A stretch of DNA of 64,000 bases from contig JBCCEF010000007.1 of the NCBI GenBank assembly GCA_039030395.1, positions 124,001 through 188,000 of the forward strand, read 5' to 3'. Under the pieces are notes generated by a model, which was not told the DNA's origin, made no database searches, and worked only from the letters and a program-made list of their open reading frames with translations. This document shows, piece after piece, positions 9,353 through 18,408 of this stretch. This DNA comes from Acidobacteriota bacterium. Its GTDB lineage: Bacteria; Acidobacteriota; Thermoanaerobaculia; Multivoradales; JBCCEF01. A program made the translations under genes and the position numbers. Each line of letters starts with the position of its first letter. Positions within the stretch are counted from its first letter, which is position 1.

Positions 9353-10576
9353 TCAGGCTGCTTCCGGCTCGCTGTCGATGTAGCGATCGATGACCGCCGC
9401 GCCGCAGGCGTCGCCCCAGACGTTGACGGTGGTGCGGAAGCGGTCGAGGAGCCAGTCGACGGCGAGGATGAGGGCAGTGCCTTCGAGCGGCAAACCGACC
9501 GCCTGGAGGACGATGACCATGGTCACCAGCCCGGCTTGTGGGATGCCCGCGGCGCCGACGGCGGCGAGGGTGGCGGTCAAGAAGATCATCACCTGTTGCC
9601 CGACGGACAGCTCGATGCCCATCGCCTGGGCGATGAAAATCGCCGCCACGCTCTCATAGAGGGCGGTACCGTCCATGTTGATGGTGGCGCCCAAGGGCAG
9701 CACGAAGTAGGTGGCTTTGCGGGAGACCTTGTTGTTGTCCTCGACGGCCTCGATGGTCAGCGGCAGGGTGGCCGAGGACGAAGCGGTGGAAAAGGCCGTC
9801 AGCAGCGGCGCTGCCATGTTGTACAGGTAGGGCAACGGATTGCGCCGGCCGAAGAACCACAGCAAGAGCGGCAGCACCACCAGGGCGTGCACCCCCAACC
9901 CTAGGAGCACCGTGAGCATGTACTTGCCCAGGCCGCCGATCAGGGTGCCGAGGTCTCCGGCCTCGCCGAAGCGCGCCGCCACCAGACCGAAGACGCCCAG
10001 CGGCGCCATCCACATGATCATGTAGACGATCTTCATCACCGCCTCGTTGAGGCCGTGGAAGAAGGCGATCACCGGCTCGCCAGCCTTGCCCAGGGTGGTC
10101 AACACACCGCCGAGCACCAGCGAGAAGACGATGATCGGAAGGATCTGCATTTGCGCCATGGAGGCGAAGATATTGTCCGACACGAAGGACAGTACGATGT
10201 CCGAAAAGCCCAGGTCACGTTTGGCAGCAACCTGTTCGGGAATCGTCACCTCACCGAAGGGCACCCCGACCCCGGGCTGGATCAAATTGACCACGACGAT
10301 GCCGAGGAAGACCGCGATGCCGGTGGTCGCGGCGTAGTAGAGGACCGTGCGCAAGCCCACGCTGCCGAGCTTTCGCACGTCTCCCAGACCGGTGATGCCG
10401 ACGATCATCGACGCCATGATCAACGGCACGATGATCATCTTGAGGGCGCTCAGGAAGAGCGTACCCATCCAGCCGAACATGGTCATCTTCTCGCCGAAGA
10501 TCTGCACCCCGACGAAGGCGAGGACGATACCGGCGACGATGCCGATCAGGATGATGGTGTTGTGGCGATCGTTCAT
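9353..10576 (-). CDS. Dicarboxylate/amino acid:cation symporter (DAACS family)
   Basis: A 407-residue sodium- or proton-coupled symporter of the GltP/DctA family in the inner membrane. The Ser-rich re-entrant hairpin HP1 is visible (AFSTASSSATLPLTIEAVE), then the substrate/cation motif in TM7 (LGATINMDGTALYE, with NMDGT), and HP2 (AAVGAAGIPQAGLVTMVIV). TM8 carries DWLLDRFRTTVNVWGDA, where the Asp and Arg/Thr positions select acidic substrates. Length and order of elements are those of full-length transporters. It is likely to import glutamate, aspartate or C4-dicarboxylates. The start ATG at 10576 begins MNDRHNTIILIGIVAG. Confidence 0.92.
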   Translation of the reverse strand: MNDRHNTIILIGIVAGIVLAFVGVQIFGEKMTMFGWMGTLFLSALKMIIVPLIMASMIVGITGLGDVRKLGSVGLRTVLYYAATTGIAVFLGIVVVNLIQPGVGVPFGEVTIPEQVAAKRDLGFSDIVLSFVSDNIFASMAQMQILPIIVFSLVLGGVLTTLGKAGEPVIAFFHGLNEAVMKIVYMIMWMAPLGVFGLVAARFGEAGDLGTLIGGLGKYMLTVLLGLGVHALVVLPLLLWFFGRRNPLPYLYNMAAPLLTAFSTASSSATLPLTIEAVEDNNKVSRKATYFVLPLGATINMDGTALYESVAAIFIAQAMGIELSVGQQVMIFLTATLAAVGAAGIPQAGLVTMVIVLQAVGLPLEGTALILAVDWLLDRFRTTVNVWGDACGAAVIDRYIDSEPEAA

Positions 10577-10816
10577 GACCCCTCCGCCAGCAGACTGCCG
10601 AAAAGCGCTTCGCGCATTTTCTCAGCAGGCCCAATAGCTATTGATGGTTAGGGGGCTTGGCGCCCCCTCAGCCGAAAAGTTTAACTTTTCAGCTTCACCC
10701 CGTCCTCGGCGCCTGCGGCGGGGGCGCCGCGCCGCCGCCTCGCCCTGCGGGCTCAGAACGCGATGCTGATGCAGGATTGCAACCTTCTCTCCTCGTAGGC
10801 GGTAGCATACCGCCCG
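10577..10816. other. Intergenic region between divergent genes with two inverted repeats
   Basis: This 240-bp divergent spacer holds no credible gene. It contains a 7-bp GC stem (AGGGGGC/GCCCCCT, 10650-10668) and immediately after it an AT-rich palindrome GAAAAGTTTAACTTTTC (10674-10690), flanked by GC bases that extend the stem. A GC-rich low-complexity stretch follows (10700-10760). Either palindrome could be an operator for the symporter gene. A TAGCAT box at 10803-10808 sits 8 nt before the ATG of the HD gene. Confidence 0.55.
10803..10808 (+). promoter_or_regulatory. Predicted -10 box (TAGCAT) for a leaderless HD-domain mRNA
   Basis: TAGCAT ends 8 nt before the ATG at 10817, so transcription would start at or next to the start codon. 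No Shine-Dalgarno sequence is present. The same spacing recurs at several other genes in this window (see findings). Confidence 0.5.
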
Positions 10817-12001
10817 ATGCTTTCACTCCGGGATCCGATCCACGGTTTTGTCCGCGCCGACCCCTTGGAGGCGGCCCTGATCAACAGCGAGCCGGTCCAG
10901 CGGCTGCGCTGGATCCGTCAACTCGGCCTCACCTACCTAGTCTTTCCGGGCGCCGAGCACAGCCGGTTCAGCCACGCCCTTGGAGCCCTGGAACTGGCCG
11001 GCCGAGCCTACGACTCCCTCGCCTCGAAAAGCGGCGGGCGCCTGCCGGAGGGTCCGGAATGCCGACCGCGCCGGCTGGTGCGCGCCGCCGCCCTCCTCCA
11101 CGACATCGGCCATGCGCCCTTTAGCCACTCGGCGGAGGAGCTGTTCGAAGGCGGCATCGACCACGAGGAGATGACCTGCCGGCTGCTCGGCCTGGAGAGG
11201 ATGGTGGCGATCTTCGAGCGCCACGGCGCCGGCATCGAACCGCGGGACGTGATCGACCTGATCGCCGGCCGGGGCGATCCGCTGCTGGTGCAGATCGTCT
11301 CCGGAGAACTCGATGTCGACAAGATGGACTACCTGCTGCGCGACAGCCTGTTCTGCGGTGTGCGCTACGGCAACTTCGACCTCGAACGCCTGCTCGACAC
11401 CATGGTACCGGTGCAGGATCCCTTGAGCGGCGCCTGGAGCGTGGGCGTCGAGGAGGGCGGAGTCCACGCTCTGGAAGCGCTGATCATGGCGCGCTACTAC
11501 ATGTTTACCCAGGTTTACTTCACGGTGGTCAGCAAGGTGCTGGAACTCCACCTCGCCTGCTGGCTCACGTCCGAGGGCTGGCGCTGGCCGGCGGACCCCG
11601 AGACGTTTCTCGAGGAGGACGACCTGCGGGTGGTCTCCCGCATGCGGGAGTCCTCCGACCCGCACGCCCAGGCGGTGCTCCGACGGGACCTGCGATTCCC
11701 TCTCGCCTTCGAGACCCGCGAGCACCTGTCGCGAGACGAGAAGGAGCGCTTCGAGGCTTTGCTGCCGGAGCTCGAAGAGCGCTTCGGCGCCGGCCATCTG
11801 CTGGTGTCGAACTCCGCCAAGGACCCGCACCGCATGGCGACCAGCAGGGTGCTGGTACAGCGTGAGGGTGGAGGCTTCGAGCCGGTGGCCCAGTTCAGCC
11901 ACTTCCTGCGCCATCTCGCCCGCATCGACCGCTATCGCGTGTACGCCCGCGCGGAACTGCGCGACGCAGTGGCCTCGGCCCTCCGCGAGCGCTGGCCGTG
12001 A
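10817..12001 (+). CDS. HD-superfamily phosphohydrolase
   Basis: A 394-residue HD-domain protein related to dNTP triphosphohydrolase-like and YdhJ-type proteins. The metal site is visible: His in EHSRFSHALGALELA, the HD doublet in RAAALLHDIGHAPFSHSAE, and the downstream Asp in GELDVDKMDYLLRDSLF. The start MLSLRDPIHGFV is the family's usual beginning (DPIHG). The C-terminal half (from about residue 220) is the helical domain typical of this family. The reaction is likely hydrolysis of a nucleoside phosphate, but the substrate cannot be read from sequence. The next gene starts by GTGA overlap, so the two are co-translated. Confidence 0.88.
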   Translation: MLSLRDPIHGFVRADPLEAALINSEPVQRLRWIRQLGLTYLVFPGAEHSRFSHALGALELAGRAYDSLASKSGGRLPEGPECRPRRLVRAAALLHDIGHAPFSHSAEELFEGGIDHEEMTCRLLGLERMVAIFERHGAGIEPRDVIDLIAGRGDPLLVQIVSGELDVDKMDYLLRDSLFCGVRYGNFDLERLLDTMVPVQDPLSGAWSVGVEEGGVHALEALIMARYYMFTQVYFTVVSKVLELHLACWLTSEGWRWPADPETFLEEDDLRVVSRMRESSDPHAQAVLRRDLRFPLAFETREHLSRDEKERFEALLPELEERFGAGHLLVSNSAKDPHRMATSRVLVQREGGGFEPVAQFSHFLRHLARIDRYRVYARAELRDAVASALRERWP

Positions 12002-12672
12002 AGCCGACTGCCCGATCCGGTGGACCGTCACCGTCGGTGCGGCTGTTCCTGATCCGCCACGGCATCACCGCCGCCAACCGCGAAATGCGTTTCGTCGGCG
12101 CGCGAGACGATCCGTTGACCGCCGAGGGTCACCGCCAGGCCGAGGGCATCGCCCGCATGCTCTCTTCGGTCCGGCTGGCCGCCCTACTGAGCAGTCCGGC
12201 TGCACGCACCCGCGAGACGGCGGAGCCCTTGCGCCGCGCCGGTGACCTCCCATTGGGCATCGACCACCGCCTGCGAGAGATGTCCTTCGGCGACTGGGAA
12301 GGCCGGCGACAGGACGAGATCACCGCCGCCAAAGGCGGCCTCGAAGCGCTGCGCCGATGGCAAGCGAAACCGGAATCGGCGCCGCCCGGCGGTGGGGAGT
12401 CCTTCGCCTCGGTACAGCGGCGGCTGGTAGAGCTGGCCGACGAGCTAGCCCAGCGCCACGACGGCGAACGAATCGCCCTGATCACCCACGTCGGACCGAT
12501 CAAGGCCCTCCTCTACGCCGCCCTCGGCCTGCCCTTGACGGAATCGGGACGCCTTTTCCTCGATCCGGCGACGGTCCACGTGATCGATTGGAGCCGGCGG
12601 CCGACGGTGCGTCTGATCAACGCCACGCCGAGTCTCGAAGACGCCCGCTGGTTCACCCCCGATCGAGGGTAG
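11998..12672 (+). CDS. Histidine phosphatase (phosphoglycerate mutase-like) family protein
   Basis: A 224-residue branch-1 histidine phosphatase. The catalytic motif RHG is in LFLIRHGITAANR, with the second Arg in LLSSPAARTRETAEPL, the acid/base Glu in LREMSFGDWEGRRQDEI, and the second His in ALITHVGPIKALL. It starts with GTG in a 4-bp GTGA overlap with the HD gene. Relatives include CobC (alpha-ribazole phosphatase), GpmB and broad-specificity phosphatases. No cobalamin genes lie nearby, so CobC is not favoured. The tail after about residue 190 (WSRRPTVRLINATPS) matches the usual end of the fold. Confidence 0.88.
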   Translation: MKPTARSGGPSPSVRLFLIRHGITAANREMRFVGARDDPLTAEGHRQAEGIARMLSSVRLAALLSSPAARTRETAEPLRRAGDLPLGIDHRLREMSFGDWEGRRQDEITAAKGGLEALRRWQAKPESAPPGGGESFASVQRRLVELADELAQRHDGERIALITHVGPIKALLYAALGLPLTESGRLFLDPATVHVIDWSRRPTVRLINATPSLEDARWFTPDRG

Positions 12673-12779
12673 CGGCTGGCGAAGTGCGGTAGGATCGAGG
12701 CTCCAACTTTCATCGCTTCAAGCGCAGGTTTTCTTCCGCCCGGCGAGAGTTCAGGTGCCTTGTTGGCAGGGGTTTCAGC

Positions 12780-14267
12780 GTGGCTCAAGTTCTGGTCATA
12801 GATGAGGATCAGGTGTCGGCGACAGCGGTCGAGGATCGCCTCCGGTCCGGCGGTCACTCGGTGGACCTCTTCACCAGCCCGGCGGACGTTTCCGCTGCCA
12901 AGTTCGCCTCGAACACTCATCTGATTCTGCTCAGCATCGATCACGACTCCAGTCCGCAGGTCGAGCGCTTGGCCGCCCTCAAAGAACGGCTGCCCTCGAA
13001 CGACGTACCGGTCTTCGTGATGACCGGTAGCCACCGGCGGGAGGACCGGCTGGCGGCCCTGCGGGCCGGTGCCGCGGAGGTGTTCTCCAAACCGATTGAT
13101 CTCGAAGAACTGGCCCTGCGGGTGGATCGCGCGGCGGACCATGACGACGACGGCCTGGAGGGAAACCTCGCCACCTATCCCCCCTGGGAAGTCTTCGAAT
13201 CCCTAGGCTATGCTCAGCGCAGCGGCACTCTGCGCGTTCGCACCAACACCGGCGGCGGCCTCGTCCGGCTGACCAACGGTGAAGCGATGCGAGCGGAGTG
13301 GGGCTCGCTGACCGGCGAACAGGCACTCCTCGCCATGCTCGGCTCGAAGGAGGGCTCGTTTCGCTTTACCGCGTCCGAGGCGGCGGCGGATTCCGGACGC
13401 CCTCTCCCCCTGCGCAAGTTGATGCTCAAGAGCCAGTGGATCGAGGACGAGCGCGTCCGGCGGCGTCACTGGACGCCCGCCACGGCGGCCCCCTTGCGGG
13501 CTACCGGCAAACCGCTGCCGGAAGATCTCCTGGCGCAACCCCTGCCCGTGCAGGAAGTGCTCGGCCACCTGCACGCTCAGCCCGGCAGCCGCCTCTACGA
13601 CCTGCTGGCCCAACTACCCTTTGCGCCCCACCTGATCCGCTTGACGGCCAGCTGGCTGGCCGAAGAGGACCTGATCGAAGAAGGCGGTGCGGGCGGCGGT
13701 GAAGATTTCCCCACCACCCAGGCGCTGAGTTCGTCGATGCTGCTGGAAACCGCCGTTTCGGGCCTCCTCGGGAGGGCCCGCAAGCGGGGCTTCGAAGCCG
13801 AGACGGTGCCTTTCTTGTGGCTCTTCGAGCCCGCTGTCGCGCCGCAGGTCGACGCTCTTTTCGAGGGTCTGCCGTCGGCGCCGGCCTACGAACCCTTTCG
13901 CCGCCTCGGGCGGCAAGTCGCCAACCGGCGGAGCGGCAGCACAACGGTCCAGGATCCCACCACCGGCGCCCTCTCGCTGCACATCAAGATGCTCTCTGAG
14001 GGAGCCCGCGCGCAGATCGACGTGGTGGCCCCGGCATGCCTGGGCATCCTCGTATGGCTGCACCGCGGCGAGGATCTCGAGGACGAGGTTCTCGAGCGAA
14101 TGCAGCGGGTGCGCAGCCGACGGCCCACCGGCCTGGTGATCACCCCCACCCCCGAAGCCCAGCGGGCGGTGGTGCCGAAGATCGAAGGCGACAGCCATTG
14201 GCAACATACCCTCCACCCGCCGCGCACCCTGCTCGCGGTGCTGCGCCTGCTAGGGGTCGGAGCATGA
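12780..14267 (+). CDS. Pseudo-receiver plus DUF4388 (PATAN-type) regulatory protein
   Basis: A 495-residue cytoplasmic protein. The N-terminal ~120 residues form a CheY-like receiver with acidic residues in VLVIDEDQV and Lys in VFSKPIDLEE, but the phospho-acceptor Asp is replaced (LILLSIDHDSS, Ser at the expected position). Residues ~130-215 resemble DUF4388 (ATYPPWEVFESLGYAQRSGT, then VRLTNGEAMRAEWG and GEQALLAMLGSKEGSFRF). The rest is a helical region with a further alpha/beta part and no recognisable enzyme motif. It starts with GTG preceded by GGCAGGGG. It overlaps the next gene by 4 bp (ATGA). It probably acts as a protein-protein signalling adaptor; this is an inference from the domains. 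Confidence 0.75.
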   Translation: MAQVLVIDEDQVSATAVEDRLRSGGHSVDLFTSPADVSAAKFASNTHLILLSIDHDSSPQVERLAALKERLPSNDVPVFVMTGSHRREDRLAALRAGAAEVFSKPIDLEELALRVDRAADHDDDGLEGNLATYPPWEVFESLGYAQRSGTLRVRTNTGGGLVRLTNGEAMRAEWGSLTGEQALLAMLGSKEGSFRFTASEAAADSGRPLPLRKLMLKSQWIEDERVRRRHWTPATAAPLRATGKPLPEDLLAQPLPVQEVLGHLHAQPGSRLYDLLAQLPFAPHLIRLTASWLAEEDLIEEGGAGGGEDFPTTQALSSSMLLETAVSGLLGRARKRGFEAETVPFLWLFEPAVAPQVDALFEGLPSAPAYEPFRRLGRQVANRRSGSTTVQDPTTGALSLHIKMLSEGARAQIDVVAPACLGILVWLHRGEDLEDEVLERMQRVRSRRPTGLVITPTPEAQRAVVPKIEGDSHWQHTLHPPRTLLAVLRLLGVGA

Positions 14268-16096
14268 GCGGCCCGGCAAGCCGAACTCCGCTCAGCCAGC
14301 GGGCGAGGCCCGCCCTGCTGGTGGTCGACCCGATCACCGAGCGCCGGCGCGCCCTGAGCCGCGCCCTGGCCGCCGCCTACGAAGTGGTGCCGGCCCTCGA
14401 CGCGGAAGAGGGCGAACGCTACGCCCAAACCCTCGGCCCGGCGGTCATCGTGATGCCGGCGCCCATCGCCCGGGGCGCCGGGGCCTGGGTTCTCGCCGAG
14501 CGCTATGGCGATCCGTCCGTCGCTCAGAGCGTCGTCCTCCTCGGCTCCGGCGATCCGGCGGAGGCGGAAGAGATCCCGGAGTCCACCGTGCTGCTGCCGG
14601 CCCACGGACTCGCCCGGAACGCCCTGATCACCCGCATTCGCCTCGCCCTGCTGGCGCGCGAGGCCGGCCTCGCTCCGGACGCTCACCTCGAAGCCCTCCT
14701 CGGGGACCTCAGCCAAATCTCCCTGATCGAGCTAGTGCAGCTCTTGAGCCGCATGCACCTCTCCGCGCGGGTCGACTTGCCAGGCCGCGGCCATCTCCGC
14801 CTGGCGGAGCAAACCCTCCACTCGGCGGCGACCGGCAAGGTGCAAGGCATCAAAGCCTTCTGCCGCCTCTGCCGCTTGACCGAGGGACCCTTCCGGGTGG
14901 TGCTCGAACCCCATACCGGTGAGGACTGCGGGGAGTTGAGCGCTGCCCTCATCGCGGCGATCGAAGACTCCCTCGGCGACTATCCGCCGCCGACCCACCA
15001 GCTCGTGCTCAACCCGAACTCGATCTTCTTCGAGACCTCCTTCAGCAAGCTCGCCCAGGCCATCCTGGTGGGAGCCCACGGCGGCCAGACGGTGCAGGAG
15101 GTGTTCGACGGTCTGCCGCAGACGGACGGCGAGATCCTGAGCCAGCTCAACGAGCTGGAAGATCTCGGGTCCTTGAGCTTGCAGCCGCCCTCCACCCCGG
15201 TCCACATCGTCACCGACTCCACCGCCGATCTGCCGCCGGACCTGGCGGCGAAGTACGGCATCGAGGTGGTTCCCCTGACCGTTCTGTTCGGCAAAGAACG
15301 ACTGCTCGACCGGGTGGACCTCCAGCCGGGCCCGTTCTACGAGCGGCTGGCGGACCGCGGGCCGCACCCCACTACCGAACCTCCGGCGGCGGAAACCATC
15401 GGTCGCCGCTATCGACGGCAGTCGACGGACCGCATGGTTCTGTCCCTCCACATCTCCAGTGAACTTTCACAGACGCCACTCAACGCCCGGCGCGCCGCCA
15501 TGGAATGGATGGATTCCGAATCACCGAATTTTTCTCCGCGGGTGATCGACAGTCGGTTGGTCAGCCTGCCACTGGGGTTTCTCTCCCTGTTCGCGGCGCG
15601 CATGGCGGGCCGGGGAATCGCCGTCGAGACCATCGAGGAAAGGCTGCTGGCACTGCGGGAGCGCTTTCACACCTTCTTCGTCGTCGACTCGCTGGAGTTT
15701 CTCGCCCGCGGCGGGCGCATCGGCAAGGCCCGCGCCTTCCTCGGCGGATTACTCAACATCAAGCCCATTTTGGGCCTCGATGACGGACGCATCGTGCCGG
15801 TGGACCGGGTGCGCGGCGGCCGGGCGGCCCACCCGCGCATCCTGGAGCTGCTTCGCGACGGCATCGACCCGGAGCGCCCGGTCCTCGCCGGCATCGCGCA
15901 CGCGGCGGCACCGGTGTGGGCCGATCGCCTGCGGGGCCTGATCGAAGACGAATTCCAGGTGAAGGAAATGATCGTCGCGGAGATGGGGCCGGTGGTGGGC
16001 GCCCACGTCGGCCCGGGCACCATCGGCGCCACCCTTTTCCAGCCGCTGCCGGCGGAGGACGACCTGCTGCCGACCGCAACGAAGGTCCCACAGTGA
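14264..16096 (+). CDS. Pseudo-receiver / DUF4388-like / DegV fusion protein
   Basis: A 610-residue protein that starts by ATGA overlap with the previous gene. Residues ~15-135 resemble a degenerate receiver ([13 protein letters not shown]) lacking the Asp pocket. Residues ~145-300 resemble a DUF4388 segment ([20 protein letters not shown]) plus a linker with a winged-helix look ([19 protein letters not shown]). From residue 313 to the end there is a complete DegV domain: [65 protein letters not shown] and [13 protein letters not shown]. DegV proteins bind fatty acids, and in Firmicutes FakB presents them to the kinase FakA. No FakA gene is visible here. The fusion suggests lipid sensing tied to the DUF4388 system. 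Confidence 0.82.
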   Translation: MSGPASRTPLSQRARPALLVVDPITERRRALSRALAAAYEVVPALDAEEGERYAQTLGPAVIVMPAPIARGAGAWVLAERYGDPSVAQSVVLLGSGDPAEAEEIPESTVLLPAHGLARNALITRIRLALLAREAGLAPDAHLEALLGDLSQISLIELVQLLSRMHLSARVDLPGRGHLRLAEQTLHSAATGKVQGIKAFCRLCRLTEGPFRVVLEPHTGEDCGELSAALIAAIEDSLGDYPPPTHQLVLNPNSIFFETSFSKLAQAILVGAHGGQTVQEVFDGLPQTDGEILSQLNELEDLGSLSLQPPSTPVHIVTDSTADLPPDLAAKYGIEVVPLTVLFGKERLLDRVDLQPGPFYERLADRGPHPTTEPPAAETIGRRYRRQSTDRMVLSLHISSELSQTPLNARRAAMEWMDSESPNFSPRVIDSRLVSLPLGFLSLFAARMAGRGIAVETIEERLLALRERFHTFFVVDSLEFLARGGRIGKARAFLGGLLNIKPILGLDDGRIVPVDRVRGGRAAHPRILELLRDGIDPERPVLAGIAHAAAPVWADRLRGLIEDEFQVKEMIVAEMGPVVGAHVGPGTIGATLFQPLPAEDDLLPTATKVPQ

Positions 16097-17004
16097 AGCC
16101 CTCCGCAGAAGCGGTCCAAGAGTACCTGCGCGCCCTGCAGGCACGCCTGACCTCCGAACTGGCGATACTCGATGGAGCGAAGGGGTTCGCCGAAGACCGC
16201 TGGCAACGCCAGGAAGGCGGCGGCGGACGCACCTGCATCCTCGATGAGGGCGGCCTCTTCGAACGCGCCGGCGTCAACTACTCGGACGTCCACGGCGAAA
16301 CCCTGCCGCCGGCTGCCACCCGCGAACGGCCGGACCTCGCCGGCCGCCGCTTTCGGGCGATGGGTGTTTCGCTGGTCCTCCATCCGAAGAACCCTTATGT
16401 CCCCACGGCCCACGCCAATGTCCGTTTCTTCCTTGCCGACGGCCGCGAGCGGGATCCCGTCTGGTGGTTCGGCGGCGGCTTTGACCTGACGCCCTACTAC
16501 GGTTTCGAGGAAGACGCCGTCCACTGGCACCACACCGCCCGGACCGCCTGCCAGCCGTTTGGACAGGATGTCTACCCGCGGTTCAAGGCCCGCTGCGACG
16601 AATACTTCTTCCTCCGGCACCGCGGCGAGGCCCGCGGTGTGGGCGGGCTCTTCTTCGACGACCTTGAAAGCTGGGGGTTCGAGCGGTGTTTCGCCTTCAC
16701 CCGCTCCGTCGGCGACCACTTTCTGCCGGCCTACGCCCCGATTGCCGAACGGCACCGGAACACCCCCTGGGGCGAGCGGCAGCGCGAATTCCAGCTCTAC
16801 CGCCGCGGCCGCTACGTCGAGTTCAACCTGCTGTGGGACCGTGGTACCTTGTTTGGCATCCAGTCCGATGGCCGCACCGAATCCATCCTCATGTCCCTGC
16901 CGCCCAGGGTCCGCTGGCAGTACGACTATGCCCCGGAGCCGGGTACTCCGGAAGCCGAACTCACGGAGAAGTTCTTGCAGCCGCGGGATTGGCTACGGGA
17001 CTAG
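16093..17004 (+). CDS. hemF: Oxygen-dependent coproporphyrinogen III oxidase
   Basis: A 303-residue HemF, which converts coproporphyrinogen III to protoporphyrinogen IX with O2 in heme synthesis. Family signatures are clear: [81 protein letters not shown] and [13 protein letters not shown]. The length matches bacterial HemF. The start is GTG in a GTGA overlap with the DegV fusion gene, so heme synthesis is translated from the end of a regulatory operon. The gene requires O2 for its reaction, supporting an aerobic lifestyle. It converges with the hydrolase gene 20 bp away. Confidence 0.97.
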   Translation: MKPSAEAVQEYLRALQARLTSELAILDGAKGFAEDRWQRQEGGGGRTCILDEGGLFERAGVNYSDVHGETLPPAATRERPDLAGRRFRAMGVSLVLHPKNPYVPTAHANVRFFLADGRERDPVWWFGGGFDLTPYYGFEEDAVHWHHTARTACQPFGQDVYPRFKARCDEYFFLRHRGEARGVGGLFFDDLESWGFERCFAFTRSVGDHFLPAYAPIAERHRNTPWGERQREFQLYRRGRYVEFNLLWDRGTLFGIQSDGRTESILMSLPPRVRWQYDYAPEPGTPEAELTEKFLQPRDWLRD

Positions 17005-17023
17005 ACGGTGTCTCCGAAGCCGT

Positions 17024-17716
17024 TCAGTCCGACGGATCATCGGCCAGGCGCCGGGCGACGATGCTCCACACCCGCGGATTGATGCCGAGCCCCAGATGGG
17101 AGCCCGGCACCCGCAGATGCTCGACATCCGGGCTGAGTTCGTCGATGCAAGCCCGCCAGGCCACCACCCCGTCGGTCTCGGTGTAGACCGAGGTGATCGG
17201 TACCTCGATGGGTCGCTGGCCGCGCTCTTCGATCTGGGCGTCGATTTCCGCCTGGTGTTTGGCGAAAGCCCCGGCGGCGATGGTGTAGCGCGGCCCGCCC
17301 ACCACCGGCGTGCCGAGGGTGATCACCCGGCTCACCAGGGCCGGCAAATCTCGCGCCGCCTCGCGGGCCAATACGCCGCCCAGGCTCCACCCCACTAGGG
17401 CGATGGGACTGCCGGCCTCCTCGGCCAGCGAGGCCACTCGTTCGCTCACCGGCTCGAGCAGCCCTTCGACATTGCCGCGGTTGGTGCCTAGCCCCCAGCC
17501 GACGGCGCGGTGGCCGAGCGCCCGCAGGAAGCCGCGCAAGAGCACGGTAGCGCGATCGCTGGTCATGTAGCCCGGCAGCACCATCACCGTCTGCCCCGAG
17601 CCGCGCGGTAGTGCCAGCGCCCAGGGAGCCGCCAGTACCAGCGAGAGAGCGTCCGTGACGACGCGAGTTTCCTTGAGGAGCGTACCGGTCGGAGGCCGGA
17701 GCACGTGTTCGGTCAT
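17024..17716 (-). CDS. Alpha/beta hydrolase (lipase/esterase-like)
   Basis: A 230-residue alpha/beta-hydrolase without a signal peptide. An oxyanion-type stretch (VMVLPGYMTSD) precedes the nucleophile elbow GWSLGG (Ser in ALVGWSLGGVLAREAA). The acid is probably Asp in VYTETDGVVAWRAC and the base His in VPGSHLGLGINPRVW, which is the usual pattern of this family near PGAP1/lipase-like proteins. It is translated from an ATGA overlap with the upstream TetR gene, so it is a likely TetR-regulated enzyme. The substrate is unknown. Confidence 0.83.
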   Translation of the reverse strand: MTEHVLRPPTGTLLKETRVVTDALSLVLAAPWALALPRGSGQTVMVLPGYMTSDRATVLLRGFLRALGHRAVGWGLGTNRGNVEGLLEPVSERVASLAEEAGSPIALVGWSLGGVLAREAARDLPALVSRVITLGTPVVGGPRYTIAAGAFAKHQAEIDAQIEERGQRPIEVPITSVYTETDGVVAWRACIDELSPDVEHLRVPGSHLGLGINPRVWSIVARRLADDPSD

Positions 17717-18336
17717 GTCTTCCTTTCAGCGGTACCGCCCGGGCGATGGGCGGTCATCAAAGCTTCGATCATCGGCTCGATCAACTCCTCGGCGCTGCGG
17801 CCGGCCGTCAGCTTGCCCGCCAGATGAAGGGAAACGATGCCGTGGACCGACGCCCAGAAAAGATGGGCCGCGGTATTCGGAGAACCGGCCAGGTCGCGCG
17901 ATTCGATCGCTCGCCGCACACAGCCGTACACCACCTCCCAGGTCCGCGCTTCGCTTTCGCGATCCGACGACACGCCCTCGGACTCCGGCGGTTCGAGCTG
18001 GAACATGATGCGAAAGGCGTGGGGCTCCCGGCAGGCGTACTCGAGGTAAGCCCGCGACACCTCCCGCACCTCTTCAGCCGGCGTTGTGCAACCCGTCAAC
18101 CGCGCCTCCAGGTACCCCCGAAAGCGATCGAAACCTCGCGCCCGAACGGCGGCGAAGATCTCGGCCTTGGAGTCGAAGTAGCGGTAGGGCGTCGCCGCGC
18201 TGCAGCCCAGCTCTGCCGCCAGACTGCGCAGCGTCGCCGCTCGAAAGCCTCGCTCCGCAAACAGGCGTAGAGCGACGTCACAAAGACTCTCGCGAAAGCT
18301 CGCGATCTCTTCAGCTTGGAGGGCAGGTCGAGCCAT
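17713..18336 (-). CDS. TetR/AcrR family transcriptional regulator
   Basis: A 207-residue repressor. The N-terminal helix-turn-helix is classical (LFAERGFRAATLRSLAAEL, then GCSAATPYRYFDSKAEIF). The C-terminal ligand domain resembles TetR_C families with a WAS/VHGIVSLHLAG segment. It overlaps the hydrolase gene by 4 bp and diverges from the serine-hydrolase gene across a 72-bp AT-rich spacer holding an imperfect palindrome. It is likely to autoregulate and to control one or both flanking genes. The start ATG follows a TAGATT box by 6 nt, so the mRNA may be leaderless. Confidence 0.9.
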   Translation of the reverse strand: MARPALQAEEIASFRESLCDVALRLFAERGFRAATLRSLAAELGCSAATPYRYFDSKAEIFAAVRARGFDRFRGYLEARLTGCTTPAEEVREVSRAYLEYACREPHAFRIMFQLEPPESEGVSSDRESEARTWEVVYGCVRRAIESRDLAGSPNTAAHLFWASVHGIVSLHLAGKLTAGRSAEELIEPMIEALMTAHRPGGTAERKT

Positions 18337-18348
18337 ATAGAAAATCTA

Positions 18349-18369
18349 ACACCGTTTAATTAACGCCGT
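18349..18369. promoter_or_regulatory. Candidate TetR operator (imperfect palindrome)
   Basis: ACACCGTTTAATTAACGCCGT is a 21-nt imperfect inverted repeat (7 of 10 pairs) centred in the AT-rich divergent spacer between the TetR gene and the serine-hydrolase gene. Position and symmetry fit a TetR operator; this is an inference. Confidence 0.45.
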
Positions 18370-18408
18370 CAAATAAACGACTGCACCGCGATCGCGTACC
18401 ATTCCTGC

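Noticed and set aside
10700-11124. Possible small gene in the GC-rich stretch before the HD gene
   Set aside because: The frame runs through low-complexity spacer into the HD gene in the wrong phase and has no start signal.
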